Part shown: piece after piece, positions 16,716 through 23,631 of the stretch
Layout of the letters: each line of letters starts with the position of its first letter
Numbering within the stretch: position 1 is the first letter of the stretch
Source: an uncultured Actinomycetes bacterium
Lineage (GTDB): Bacteria; Actinomycetota; Actinomycetes; Nanopelagicales; Nanopelagicaceae
Direction of reading: 5' to 3'
Assembly: GCA_903854185.1 (NCBI GenBank)
Contig: CAINVP010000063.1
Coordinates: 1-38,094 of the forward strand
DNA length: 38,094 nucleotides
Notes under the pieces: model-generated
Database searches by the model: none
What the model saw: only the letters and a program-made list of their open reading frames with translations
Told to the model about the DNA's origin: nothing
Position numbers and translations under genes: made by a program

Positions 16716-17015
16716 TTATCCCCTTACAGAGCCTTTTCCTAGCCGCCACCAGAGACTCAGTACAAGCAGGATGAGTGCAAAACCGAAGCCAAGGTCTTCA
16801 ACCGGGGCACCGCAGATGCGTAGCCCGACAATCTGAGCGTGGTCATAGTTCACAATATTTCGATAGGTGAGCCAGCCATTAGATATCAACTGGAAGGGCA
16901 AGATGATGGCGTAGGAGACCCAAAATCCGAGCTGGCCTATCAATCGTGACTTAGTAACGAACCGATCAAAGAGAATCGCATCGATGATGGCGAAGATAGT
17001 GATGGCGGTATACAT
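16716..17015 (-). CDS. crtYd: Lycopene beta-cyclase subunit CrtYd (heterodimeric type)
   Basis: One half of the integral-membrane heterodimeric lycopene cyclase that closes beta-ionone rings on lycopene. 99 residues with three predicted membrane segments. The family signature for this subunit is PVEDLGFGFALILL, matching the P-x-E-(D/E) motif shared by CrtYc and CrtYd. It starts two bases after the CrtYc stop, and neither half would be active alone. Ring-bearing carotenoids are the precursors of retinal in rhodopsin-bearing freshwater actinobacteria, but no blh or rhodopsin gene lies in the window. The subunit could equally serve a C50 cyclase (CrtYe/Yf type), since these share the fold; sequence alone does not settle this. 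Confidence 0.78.
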   Translation of the reverse strand: MYTAITIFAIIDAILFDRFVTKSRLIGQLGFWVSYAIILPFQLISNGWLTYRNIVNYDHAQIVGLRICGAPVEDLGFGFALILLVLSLWWRLGKGSVRG

Positions 17016-17017
17016 AA

Positions 17018-17347
17018 CTATCGCCCACGCTTAAAGAGTGAGGGCCTCACTTTATTTACCGCTTCAATCGTAAGAACTGCGGCGATTGGAATCACTAGAA
17101 AGAAGAGGTACTCCTCGAGCGGAATATGAAAGGGGCCGAATATCCCAAGTATCTGTGCCGGATCAAACCACCAGTTATGGCGATGAATCGCAATCGCATC
17201 CCACAGTAGGAAACCAAGGGCGACCGGGGCGATAGATAGAGAAAGTCGGCGCACCTGCTTAAGTACGCCGACTTTAAGGAATATCTCTAACCAGAATGAA
17301 CCAACAACGGTGAAGGTGAGCATCGCCACATAGCCGTAGTGGTTCAT
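17018..17347 (-). CDS. crtYc: Lycopene beta-cyclase subunit CrtYc (heterodimeric type)
   Basis: Partner of the preceding gene. The 109 residues contain the classic lycopene-cyclase-domain block LLWDAIAIHRHNWWFDP followed by ILGIFGPFHIPLEEYLFFLVIP. This includes the PLEE catalytic-type motif and three membrane segments. The start ATG (17347) reads MNHYGYVAML and lies nine bases after the stop of the DsbA-FKBP gene, so it is part of the same transcription unit. Product: beta- or gamma-carotene-type rings from lycopene. No crtE/B/I genes are nearby; the rest of the pathway must be elsewhere. Confidence 0.82.
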   Translation of the reverse strand: MNHYGYVAMLTFTVVGSFWLEIFLKVGVLKQVRRLSLSIAPVALGFLLWDAIAIHRHNWWFDPAQILGIFGPFHIPLEEYLFFLVIPIAAVLTIEAVNKVRPSLFKRGR

Positions 17348-17356
17348 TCGCTAAAA

Positions 17357-18430
17357 CTACTTAACTACGTAGGTATCTACTACGAAAATCAGAGTTTCAT
17401 TTGCAGCGATTGGACCTGATGCAGTTGAGCCGTAACCAAGTGCTGGCGGAATGATAAGTAGACGACGTCCACCGGCCTTTGCGCCAACGAGGCCTTGCTG
17501 CCAGCCCTGAATAACACCAGAGAGTGGGAATGTTGCCTTCTGTCCGCTACTCCAGCTGGATTCAACAATCTTGCCCGTTGACCAGGCCATGAGTGTGTAA
17601 TGCACCGTAAGAGTAGAAGTTGGAAGGATGGTTGTGCCATCTCCAACGTAAAGATCTTTGATCTCTAGCGTGCCTGGTGCCTTGCCAATTGGCTTACCAA
17701 GTACTGGGGCACTTCCAAGTGCACCAGTAACAGTGATGTACTTCGAAGCATCTGATGCTGGTGCTGCTGAGGTCGGTGTTGTCACTGGAGCTGCCTTTCC
17801 ATCGAGGGCTGACTTAAATCCATCAAGAGTTCCGTAAGCAGTGTTTCGATCAATCTCTTTGCCATTTACAAATACTGTAGGCGTTGAGGAGATCTTCGCA
17901 GCAGATGCAGAATTTTCTACTGCAGCAACCCACTTAGCGTACTTCTTTGTATTCACACATGAAGCAAAGGTTGCGCTCTTGATTCCGACGCTCTTACCGA
18001 GTGCAATGAGCGACTTCGCAGTCCACTTGCCAGAGTTCTCATTAGCGGGCTGATTCTTAAAGAGCGCGCCATGGTATTCAACGTACTTGCCAGCATCTGA
18101 AGCACAACCGGCAGCATTTGCCGCTAGGACGGACTCTGCTCCGATGAAGCTGAGCATGTGATACACAACTTTGATCTTCTGTGCTTTGATCTGAGTGTTG
18201 AGATAGGTCGCAGCCTTCCCCTCAAACGCGTTGCAGAATGGGCATTGGAAATCTTCCCAAATATCAACGGTCTTAGCGGCAGATGCGTTAAGGACAATGC
18301 CGTAGCCATTTGTAGCTGATGCGCCTTTAGGAAGTGGTGTAACAGATGCGGCCTGCGCTGTTGAAGCGATGCCACCGAGAAGTGCGCCGATTGTGAGCGC
18401 TACGAGGACTTTGCGAATTTTCATTGACAT
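17357..18430 (-). CDS. Secreted DsbA-like thiol oxidoreductase fused to an FKBP peptidyl-prolyl isomerase
   Basis: From ATG 18430 the product is 357 residues. An N-terminal signal peptide (KIRKVLVALTIGALLGG...STAQA) precedes a DsbA/thioredoxin-4-like domain with the active site CPFC in WEDFQCPFCNAFEG (C63 and C66 from this start) and the cis-Pro loop SSTPTVFVNG. A Thr/Pro/Ala linker leads to an FKBP-type domain in the last ~110 residues: VHYTLMAWSTGKIVESSW, FPLSGVIQGWQQGLVGAKAGG and IPPALGYGS are the isomerase core. The protein thus joins disulfide formation and prolyl isomerisation for exported proteins. A TTG start at 18457 is open but unlikely. The upstream wecA-like gene ends at 18458. 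No VKOR or DsbB partner is in the window. Confidence 0.86.
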   Translation of the reverse strand: MSMKIRKVLVALTIGALLGGIASTAQAASVTPLPKGASATNGYGIVLNASAAKTVDIWEDFQCPFCNAFEGKAATYLNTQIKAQKIKVVYHMLSFIGAESVLAANAAGCASDAGKYVEYHGALFKNQPANENSGKWTAKSLIALGKSVGIKSATFASCVNTKKYAKWVAAVENSASAAKISSTPTVFVNGKEIDRNTAYGTLDGFKSALDGKAAPVTTPTSAAPASDASKYITVTGALGSAPVLGKPIGKAPGTLEIKDLYVGDGTTILPTSTLTVHYTLMAWSTGKIVESSWSSGQKATFPLSGVIQGWQQGLVGAKAGGRRLLIIPPALGYGSTASGPIAANETLIFVVDTYVVK

Positions 18431-18457
18431 AGGATAGCGAGCGTTCAGTAAATCCAA

Positions 18458-19495
18458 TTACGCGTCAGCGGTGCTCAAGAAGAATCCGAAGAGTGAAATC
18501 CAGGTTAGCGCCGCCACCCAGACGAGGAAATTGCTGGTGCTTTTGGAGGTCATGGTGATGAGCACAGAGCAGAGGGCGAAGAATCCTGAGAGTATCCAGA
18601 GTAGGACTGCGGCGATTGGGCGGGAGACGCCAGCCCGAATGAGTCGATGCGAGAGGTGATCTCGGCCGCCTTGGAAGGGCGAGAGTCGTCGCTTCAATCG
18701 TGAGAGCACGGCAACCGAGGTATCGAGAATAGGAACACCAAGTAAGAAGAGTGGAACGGCGAAGGAGTGATACTTTCCTGAAGCGTGCGGATGAATTCGC
18801 ACGGTAAGTGAAGCTACAAGAATCCCAAGAAAGAGCGCTCCAGCGTCACCCATATAAATACGTGCTGGACTCTTATTCCACAGCAGAAAGCCGATCATCG
18901 CACCCGCTGTAACTGCCGCAAATCCCGTGATGAAGTACTGGTTGCTGTTGTAGCCAATCACAACCAAGCCAAGTGAGGTTACGGCGACTGTACCCGCGGC
19001 TCCGCCATCCAAGTTGTCAAAGAAGTTGATGGAGTTAGTAATTCCTACTACCCAGATAACTGTTATGGCTACATCCAGAATATGAGAACTCGTTGGCGTT
19101 CCAACGGTATCTGTCACGACTAGAAGTACGGCGGTAAAGATGCCGGCAACCGTTTGAGCGATAAAGCGGGGAAGGGGTGAGAGATTACGTAAATCATCCC
19201 AAAGACCAATCAGCCCAAGAATAAGTGCCGGTCCGATGATAGATAGATCGAGCCAGAGCGTTCTTGTTGAATAGTTTTTCAAAATCAGAGCGATCAACGG
19301 AACAACAGTGATGCCGAGAGCGATAGCGACGCCGCCGAGATATGGCACCGCTTCCTTATGTGTCTTATGCGCAGTCGTTGGTGCATCTAATACTTCGCGG
19401 TTAATCGCTATTCGCCGCATGACCGGAGTTAGAAATCCGACTATCGTGAAGGTTGCGATAAAGAGAAGTACGTAATCAAACTTCGAAACCGTCAT
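18458..19495 (-). CDS. wecA: Undecaprenyl-phosphate HexNAc-1-phosphate transferase (WecA/TagO-like)
   Basis: Integral-membrane enzyme of the MraY/WecA superfamily that moves a sugar 1-phosphate from UDP-sugar to undecaprenyl phosphate, the first lipid-linked step of a wall or capsule polymer. 345 residues with about eleven hydrophobic segments. Seen motifs: DAPTTAHKTHKEAVPYLGG, the substrate-binding LIGLWDDLRNLSP, NFFDNLDGGAAG (DN.DG motif), RIYMGDAGALFLG, and the basic HLSHRLIRAG loop that marks WecA/TagO types rather than MraY. Its start overlaps the bldC stop by four bases. It can supply the lipid-linked primer for polymers built by glycosyltransferases elsewhere in the genome. Confidence 0.85.
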   Translation of the reverse strand: MTVSKFDYVLLFIATFTIVGFLTPVMRRIAINREVLDAPTTAHKTHKEAVPYLGGVAIALGITVVPLIALILKNYSTRTLWLDLSIIGPALILGLIGLWDDLRNLSPLPRFIAQTVAGIFTAVLLVVTDTVGTPTSSHILDVAITVIWVVGITNSINFFDNLDGGAAGTVAVTSLGLVVIGYNSNQYFITGFAAVTAGAMIGFLLWNKSPARIYMGDAGALFLGILVASLTVRIHPHASGKYHSFAVPLFLLGVPILDTSVAVLSRLKRRLSPFQGGRDHLSHRLIRAGVSRPIAAVLLWILSGFFALCSVLITMTSKSTSNFLVWVAALTWISLFGFFLSTADA

Positions 19496-19740
19496 GCCTT
19501 CTCGGAGCCCTTCACCTTTTCAACTGGGGCAATCTCAGTCACCGGTGGATTTAATATTGCACGGACCTCTGATGCGCGATATCTGCGGTGACCACTTGGC
19601 AGGAAGACTGGTGTGAGCTTTCCCTGATCGGCCCAGCGAGAGACGGTCTTAGGTACTACGCGAAGTCGCTTGGCCACCTCCCGGGGAGGCAACAGCTCTT
19701 CTTGCTCTTCAACCTCGAGCTTGATTGCTTTCTCCGCCAT
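19492..19740 (-). CDS. bldC: BldC-like MerR-type helix-turn-helix regulator
   Basis: 82-residue DNA-binding protein. The HTH (about 16-60) reads LLPPREVAKRLRVVPKTVSRWADQGKLTPVFLPSGHRRYRASEVRAIL. It carries the wing GGHRRY-type motif (here SGHRRY) and the KTV.RWA recognition helix, both typical of BldC. Streptomyces BldC is a cooperative head-to-tail DNA-binding regulator of development; family knowledge says homologues occur in many actinobacteria that do not sporulate. A Glu-rich N-terminus and a Lys/Glu tail flank the HTH. It stands next to the wecA-like gene and within the purM-DUF3073-hypothetical-bldC order known from Streptomyces. Targets are unknown here. Confidence 0.88.
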   Translation of the reverse strand: MAEKAIKLEVEEQEELLPPREVAKRLRVVPKTVSRWADQGKLTPVFLPSGHRRYRASEVRAILNPPVTEIAPVEKVKGSEKA

Positions 19741-19765
19741 GGCGCAACTGTAATCTCTTACTTAT

Positions 19766-20587
19766 TTAAAATGCCGATTCAAGCGCAGCGACTTTACGCC
19801 AACGTCCAACAAGACGCTCATAACCAATGCCAGCACGGCTGCCATCGCCTTCGGCCAACCCACCGAGTGAGAGGTGAATATCTTCAAAGGAGGTATCTGC
19901 GTTGAGACCATCTTCGCCCTCAGAGCGGAGAATGGAGTCAAGGTAGAACGCTAACCCGCCGTAATCTAATTCCACAATTGATTCAGGATGGAAGATATCC
20001 ATCCACTCAATCAAATCGGCAATCTCTTCCTCAATCGGACCATTACCAAATGCGCGAACAACGGTCTCGTGGGTGAAGATGCATCGCTCTTTCGCTTTGC
20101 GGATCGAGGTGCGCGCAGTGGTGTACGGACCATCATCATTGATGCCACGATCAACATCATCCATGGTGAAGAGTGAGAACCAACGTGGCGGAATCATCCA
20201 GGTCTCCGTCAAAATGTATGAGACTTTATCGTCGAGTGCTTCCGCTTCCGCTTGAAATGTTAAGAAATCATCGACCTCTGTTGGGATGAAGAATTTTGCA
20301 ATTGGTCGCGGAACAGACTCTTTGAAATCTTCCATTGCATTCCATGACCGGACGCCGCTTGACCATGGTGAGACGAAACGTCGTCCCTCAATTTCTAGAA
20401 TGTGTGCACCATCTGGCTTTGCACTCGTTGTCTTCATCGCAACGGTGCGAGCGAGCGCACGGCTCTGCTCTTCTCTCACAGTGGGAGCCCACAATGCGAT
20501 TGCTTTCCAGCGGAGTTGATCAACTGGCTTAAATGCATCCATCGGTTCGTAGATACGAAGCGATGCCACGTAGGGAGTTGGACGCAT
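19766..20587 (-). CDS. Conserved actinobacterial protein of unknown function
   Basis: 273 residues, soluble, acidic, with no signal or membrane segment. The N-terminus is MRPTPYVASLRIYEPMDAF. It is Trp-rich (LRWKAIALWAP, SWNAMEDF, TWMIPPRWFSLF), and the C-terminus is rich in Asp/Glu and Gly (LRSEGEDGLNADTSFEDI, LAEGDGSRAGIGYERLVGRW). I recall proteins of this kind beside bldC in Streptomyces, and the position between DUF3073 and bldC agrees, but no function is known to me. It begins three bases after the DUF3073 stop and ends 25 bases before bldC, so it is probably co-transcribed with both. Confidence 0.7.
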   Translation of the reverse strand: MRPTPYVASLRIYEPMDAFKPVDQLRWKAIALWAPTVREEQSRALARTVAMKTTSAKPDGAHILEIEGRRFVSPWSSGVRSWNAMEDFKESVPRPIAKFFIPTEVDDFLTFQAEAEALDDKVSYILTETWMIPPRWFSLFTMDDVDRGINDDGPYTTARTSIRKAKERCIFTHETVVRAFGNGPIEEEIADLIEWMDIFHPESIVELDYGGLAFYLDSILRSEGEDGLNADTSFEDIHLSLGGLAEGDGSRAGIGYERLVGRWRKVAALESAF

Positions 20588-20590
20588 TAC

Positions 20591-20767
20591 TTACGCTCGA
20601 CGGATGTAGTTGCCCTCTGCGAACGGGTCGTCATCATTCTCATCGTCATTCTGGTTTGACTCACCATGCAGCTCCTTGGCTAGACGCTCAAGGTCCATAT
20701 CTTGGGAGTTGTACTTAAGATCTCTTGCTACTTTGGTCTGCTTAGCTTTCGCACGGCCTCGGCCCAT
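20591..20767 (-). CDS. DUF3073 small protein
   Basis: A 58-residue gene that falls below usual length cut-offs. It starts MGRGRAKAKQTKVARDLKY, a basic nucleic-acid-binding-like head. It continues through NSQDMDLERLAKEL and ends in an acidic tail, DDENDDDPFAEGNYIRR, with a final Ala. This basic head, helix, acidic tail pattern is the DUF3073 family, conserved in actinobacteria next to purM. A good SD (AAGGGGG) lies about ten bases before the ATG. The gap to the purM stop is 40 bases and to the next gene three bases. The function is unknown; RNA or DNA contact is a guess from charge. Confidence 0.88.
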   Translation of the reverse strand: MGRGRAKAKQTKVARDLKYNSQDMDLERLAKELHGESNQNDDENDDDPFAEGNYIRRA

Positions 20768-20807
20768 AGCGAGACCCCCTTATCGTGTAATTCGTCAGGA
20801 AGGTACT

Positions 20808-21863
20808 TTATCGCCCTCGGTAGGTACCTTCCAAAGCGGCGCCAATTCCCGCCTGTCTATCCCCTATAACGCCTGCTGCCCAGGCTTTCATTCCCCTAGC
20901 GGCCAGGCTCCGGATGGCTCGATCAGCCTCAGATGGGGCGACGATAGCCACCATTCCGATGCCACAGTTCCAGGTCCGCTCCATATCCTCCTGCGGAACC
21001 TCGCCTAGTGAGGCCATGAACTCCATCTCCACCGGCAGTGACCAGGTGGTCCGATCGAAGGTCGCAGAGAGGTGGTCTGGCAGAACGCGAGCGGTATTAG
21101 TAGCGATTCCCCCGCCCGTGATGTGGGCAAATGCGTGCAGATCAGATTGGATCCCCTTGTACAGCGCGAGGCAATCCAACGAGTAGATCTCAGTTGGCGT
21201 CAAGAAGACTTCACCAGCTGTCTTGCCGTATTCGCTGACCAGATAATCCAGTGACAACTGCTTCGTATTAATAATGTGCCGGACGAGTGAGAAACCATTT
21301 GCATGGAATCCAGATGCGGGCATCCCGATGATGACATCACCCGTGCGAACGCGATCTGCACCGAGCAGATTTTCGGCATCGACGATACCAGTTGCCGCAC
21401 CTGCAATATCAAATTCATCTTCATCGAGTAAGCCTGGATGCTCGGCGGTCTCTCCGCCGACTAGTGCAGTTCCTGCCTTTGCACAGCCCTTGGCAATTCC
21501 AGAGACAATCTCGGCGATACGTTCTGGAAAGACTTTGCCGACTGCGATGTAATCCGTCATGAAGAGTGGCTCTGCACCACAGACAACGAGATCATCAACA
21601 ACCATCGCGACGAGATCTTCGCCAATCGTGTCGTACTTACCAATTGCGCGCGCGATCTCAGTCTTGGTGCCGACGCCATCTGTTGATGTTGCAAGGAGCG
21701 GCCGCTTCATCGTCTTGGCAGCGCTGATATCGAAGAGACCAGCAAAGCCACCAATATCGCCCACAACTTCTGGGCGACGAGCATTAGCAAGGTGCGCCTT
21801 CATCAATTCAACAGCGCGGTCTCCCGCATCGATATCTACGCCAGCTTGTGAATAGGTGCTCAT
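20808..21863 (-). CDS. purM: Phosphoribosylformylglycinamidine cyclo-ligase (AIR synthetase)
   Basis: ATP-dependent closure of FGAM to aminoimidazole ribonucleotide, step five of purine synthesis, in the cytoplasm. 351 residues, normal length. Typical blocks: YSQAGVDIDAGDRAVELMK at the N-terminus, the ATP-site LLATSTDGVGTKTEIA, DLVVCGAEPLFMTDYIAVG, ALVGGETAEHPGLLDEDEFD, and IGMPASGFHANGFSLVR. A late HITGGGIATN glycine loop and RTWNCGIGMV are also present. It overlaps the purF stop by four bases (ATGA), so expression is probably coupled with purF. Confidence 0.97.
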   Translation of the reverse strand: MSTYSQAGVDIDAGDRAVELMKAHLANARRPEVVGDIGGFAGLFDISAAKTMKRPLLATSTDGVGTKTEIARAIGKYDTIGEDLVAMVVDDLVVCGAEPLFMTDYIAVGKVFPERIAEIVSGIAKGCAKAGTALVGGETAEHPGLLDEDEFDIAGAATGIVDAENLLGADRVRTGDVIIGMPASGFHANGFSLVRHIINTKQLSLDYLVSEYGKTAGEVFLTPTEIYSLDCLALYKGIQSDLHAFAHITGGGIATNTARVLPDHLSATFDRTTWSLPVEMEFMASLGEVPQEDMERTWNCGIGMVAIVAPSEADRAIRSLAARGMKAWAAGVIGDRQAGIGAALEGTYRGR

Positions 21864-23329
21864 TCGTTAGTCACGATTTCTAACAGATCTTTCCCTGCAG
21901 ATAGATCTGCAGGAATTTCAATGGGGTATTCACCCGTAAAACAGGCGCTACAGAGTTTGTCGCCAGCGATAGTCGTCGCCTCTATCAACCCTTCATTGGA
22001 GACATAGCCAAGTGAGTCGGCACCGATAGAGCGACGAATCTCTTCAATCTCAAGGCCAGAGGCAATCAGCTCTGCACGGGTAGCAAAATCGATACCGTAG
22101 TAGCACGGCCACTTCACTGGTGGGCTCGAGATACGCACGTGGATTTCGAGCGCTCCGGCCTCACGCAACATCCGTACAAGCGCCCGTTGGGTATTTCCGC
22201 GAACAATCGAATCATCTACAACAACGAGACGCTTTCCTTCCACGATTTCTCGCAGTGGGTTGAGCTTCAAGCGGATACCAAGTTGGCGGATCGTCTGCGA
22301 TGGTTGAATAAATGTGCGGCCAACATATGCGTTCTTTACTAAGCCAAGGCCATAAGGAATACCAGATGCGCGGGCATAGCCAACAGCGGCTGGTGTGCCG
22401 GATTCTGGTACTGGAATCACCAGATCGGCCTCTACCGGGTGCTCTTGGGCGAGGCGCTCTCCGACAGCTACGCGAGTGGCATGAACATTGCGACCGGCGA
22501 TGGTTGTATCCGGACGTGCGAGATAGACATATTCAAAGATACAACCCTTAGGAGTTGGCTCTGCCCACTTAACCGAGCGCAGGCCATCTGCATCTATTGC
22601 AATGAACTCACCGGGTTCAAGTTCGCGGATAAATGAAGCGCCGACGATATCTAAGGCAGCAGTCTCTGATGCAACGACCCAGCCATTCTCGAGTCGACCA
22701 AGAACAAGTGGACGGACTCCGTGGCGATCACGAGCCGCATACAAGGTGTGCTCATCCATAAATACCAACGAGAAGGCGCCCTTAAGCATCGGTAGCACGC
22801 TCACCGCAGCACTCTCGAAGTTCTTACCCTCTTGCGCAGCAATCAACGCCGTCATAATTTCAGTATCGGTTGTCGCAGAATTTCCGTGATCTTTATGACC
22901 CGGAACATTCTTCTCTAAGAACTCTGCTAAATCACCAGTGTTGGTGAGGTTGCCATTGTGAGCAAGAGCAAGCGTTCCGTGATTTGTTGCGCGCAACGTT
23001 GGCTGGGCATTAGCCCAGACACTTGAACCAGTGGTGCTGTACCGCGTATGGCCAATTGCTAGCGAGCCGGTCAACGTTGCTAAATCATTCTCAGTGAATA
23101 CTTGAGAGACCAGGCCCATATCCTTATAGACAAAGATGCGTTCGCCATCAGATGTTGCGATTCCTGCTGATTCTTGTCCGCGGTGTTGTAGTGCGTAGAG
23201 GCCATAGAAAGTTAACTTTGCGACTTCCTCACCCGGAGCCCAGACTCCGAAGACGCCGCACTCTTCTTGCGCACCTCTATCCTCCGGAAAGAGTTCGTGT
23301 GTAAGGCGACCATCGGGGCGACGACTCAT
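21860..23329 (-). CDS. purF: Amidophosphoribosyltransferase
   Basis: Committing step of purine synthesis: PRPP plus glutamine to phosphoribosylamine. 489 residues. A 23-residue propeptide precedes the nucleophile C24 in AQEECGVFGVW, so N-terminal processing is expected. The Ntn glutaminase domain shows LYALQHRGQESAG and GHTRYSTTG. The phosphoribosyltransferase domain has the PRPP loop VVVDDSIVRGNTQ. Four cysteines sit where the Bacillus-type enzyme holds its 4Fe-4S cluster: in GCIFEYVYLARPD, WPCYYGIDF and the CSACF pair near the C-terminus. It overlaps both purM (4 bases) and the SCP-like gene (4 bases). Confidence 0.97.
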   Translation of the reverse strand: MSRRPDGRLTHELFPEDRGAQEECGVFGVWAPGEEVAKLTFYGLYALQHRGQESAGIATSDGERIFVYKDMGLVSQVFTENDLATLTGSLAIGHTRYSTTGSSVWANAQPTLRATNHGTLALAHNGNLTNTGDLAEFLEKNVPGHKDHGNSATTDTEIMTALIAAQEGKNFESAAVSVLPMLKGAFSLVFMDEHTLYAARDRHGVRPLVLGRLENGWVVASETAALDIVGASFIRELEPGEFIAIDADGLRSVKWAEPTPKGCIFEYVYLARPDTTIAGRNVHATRVAVGERLAQEHPVEADLVIPVPESGTPAAVGYARASGIPYGLGLVKNAYVGRTFIQPSQTIRQLGIRLKLNPLREIVEGKRLVVVDDSIVRGNTQRALVRMLREAGALEIHVRISSPPVKWPCYYGIDFATRAELIASGLEIEEIRRSIGADSLGYVSNEGLIEATTIAGDKLCSACFTGEYPIEIPADLSAGKDLLEIVTNE

Positions 23330-23631
23330 GAGCGCATCCTATTCGTTACTTGTATAAAGAGAGTTTCCAAGTTGCTCCGCTCACCAGAGGCATGGATCGC
23401 ACCGGCCTCGATGAGCTCAGCCCATGGCGTTCCCGAAGCAAGAGCGAAGAGCGTCTGTGCACTCATCTCTACCACATTCGGCGGAGTACCGCGGGTGTGC
23501 TTTGGTCCTTCTACACATTGAATCGCAGAGTAAGGCGGGATGCGAAGTTCGACCGCATGACCCGGAGCAATCTCAGAGATTTCACTTAATATCCCTTTGA
23601 CGCGCGCCATGATCTGCGGATCTCGCTTCAT
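23326..23631 (-). CDS. SCP-2-like (sterol carrier family, bacterial orthologue) small protein
   Basis: 101 residues. It contains [30 protein letters not shown], then [32 protein letters not shown], which is the SCP-2 fold pattern of the short actinobacterial family placed between purL and purF. The role is unproven; SCP-2 folds bind hydrophobic ligands, and nothing in the residues points to a purine ligand. It starts four bases inside the purL stop and its stop overlaps the purF start by four, so it is embedded in the purine operon by translational coupling. Confidence 0.8.
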   Translation of the reverse strand: MKRDPQIMARVKGILSEISEIAPGHAVELRIPPYSAIQCVEGPKHTRGTPPNVVEMSAQTLFALASGTPWAELIEAGAIHASGERSNLETLFIQVTNRMRS

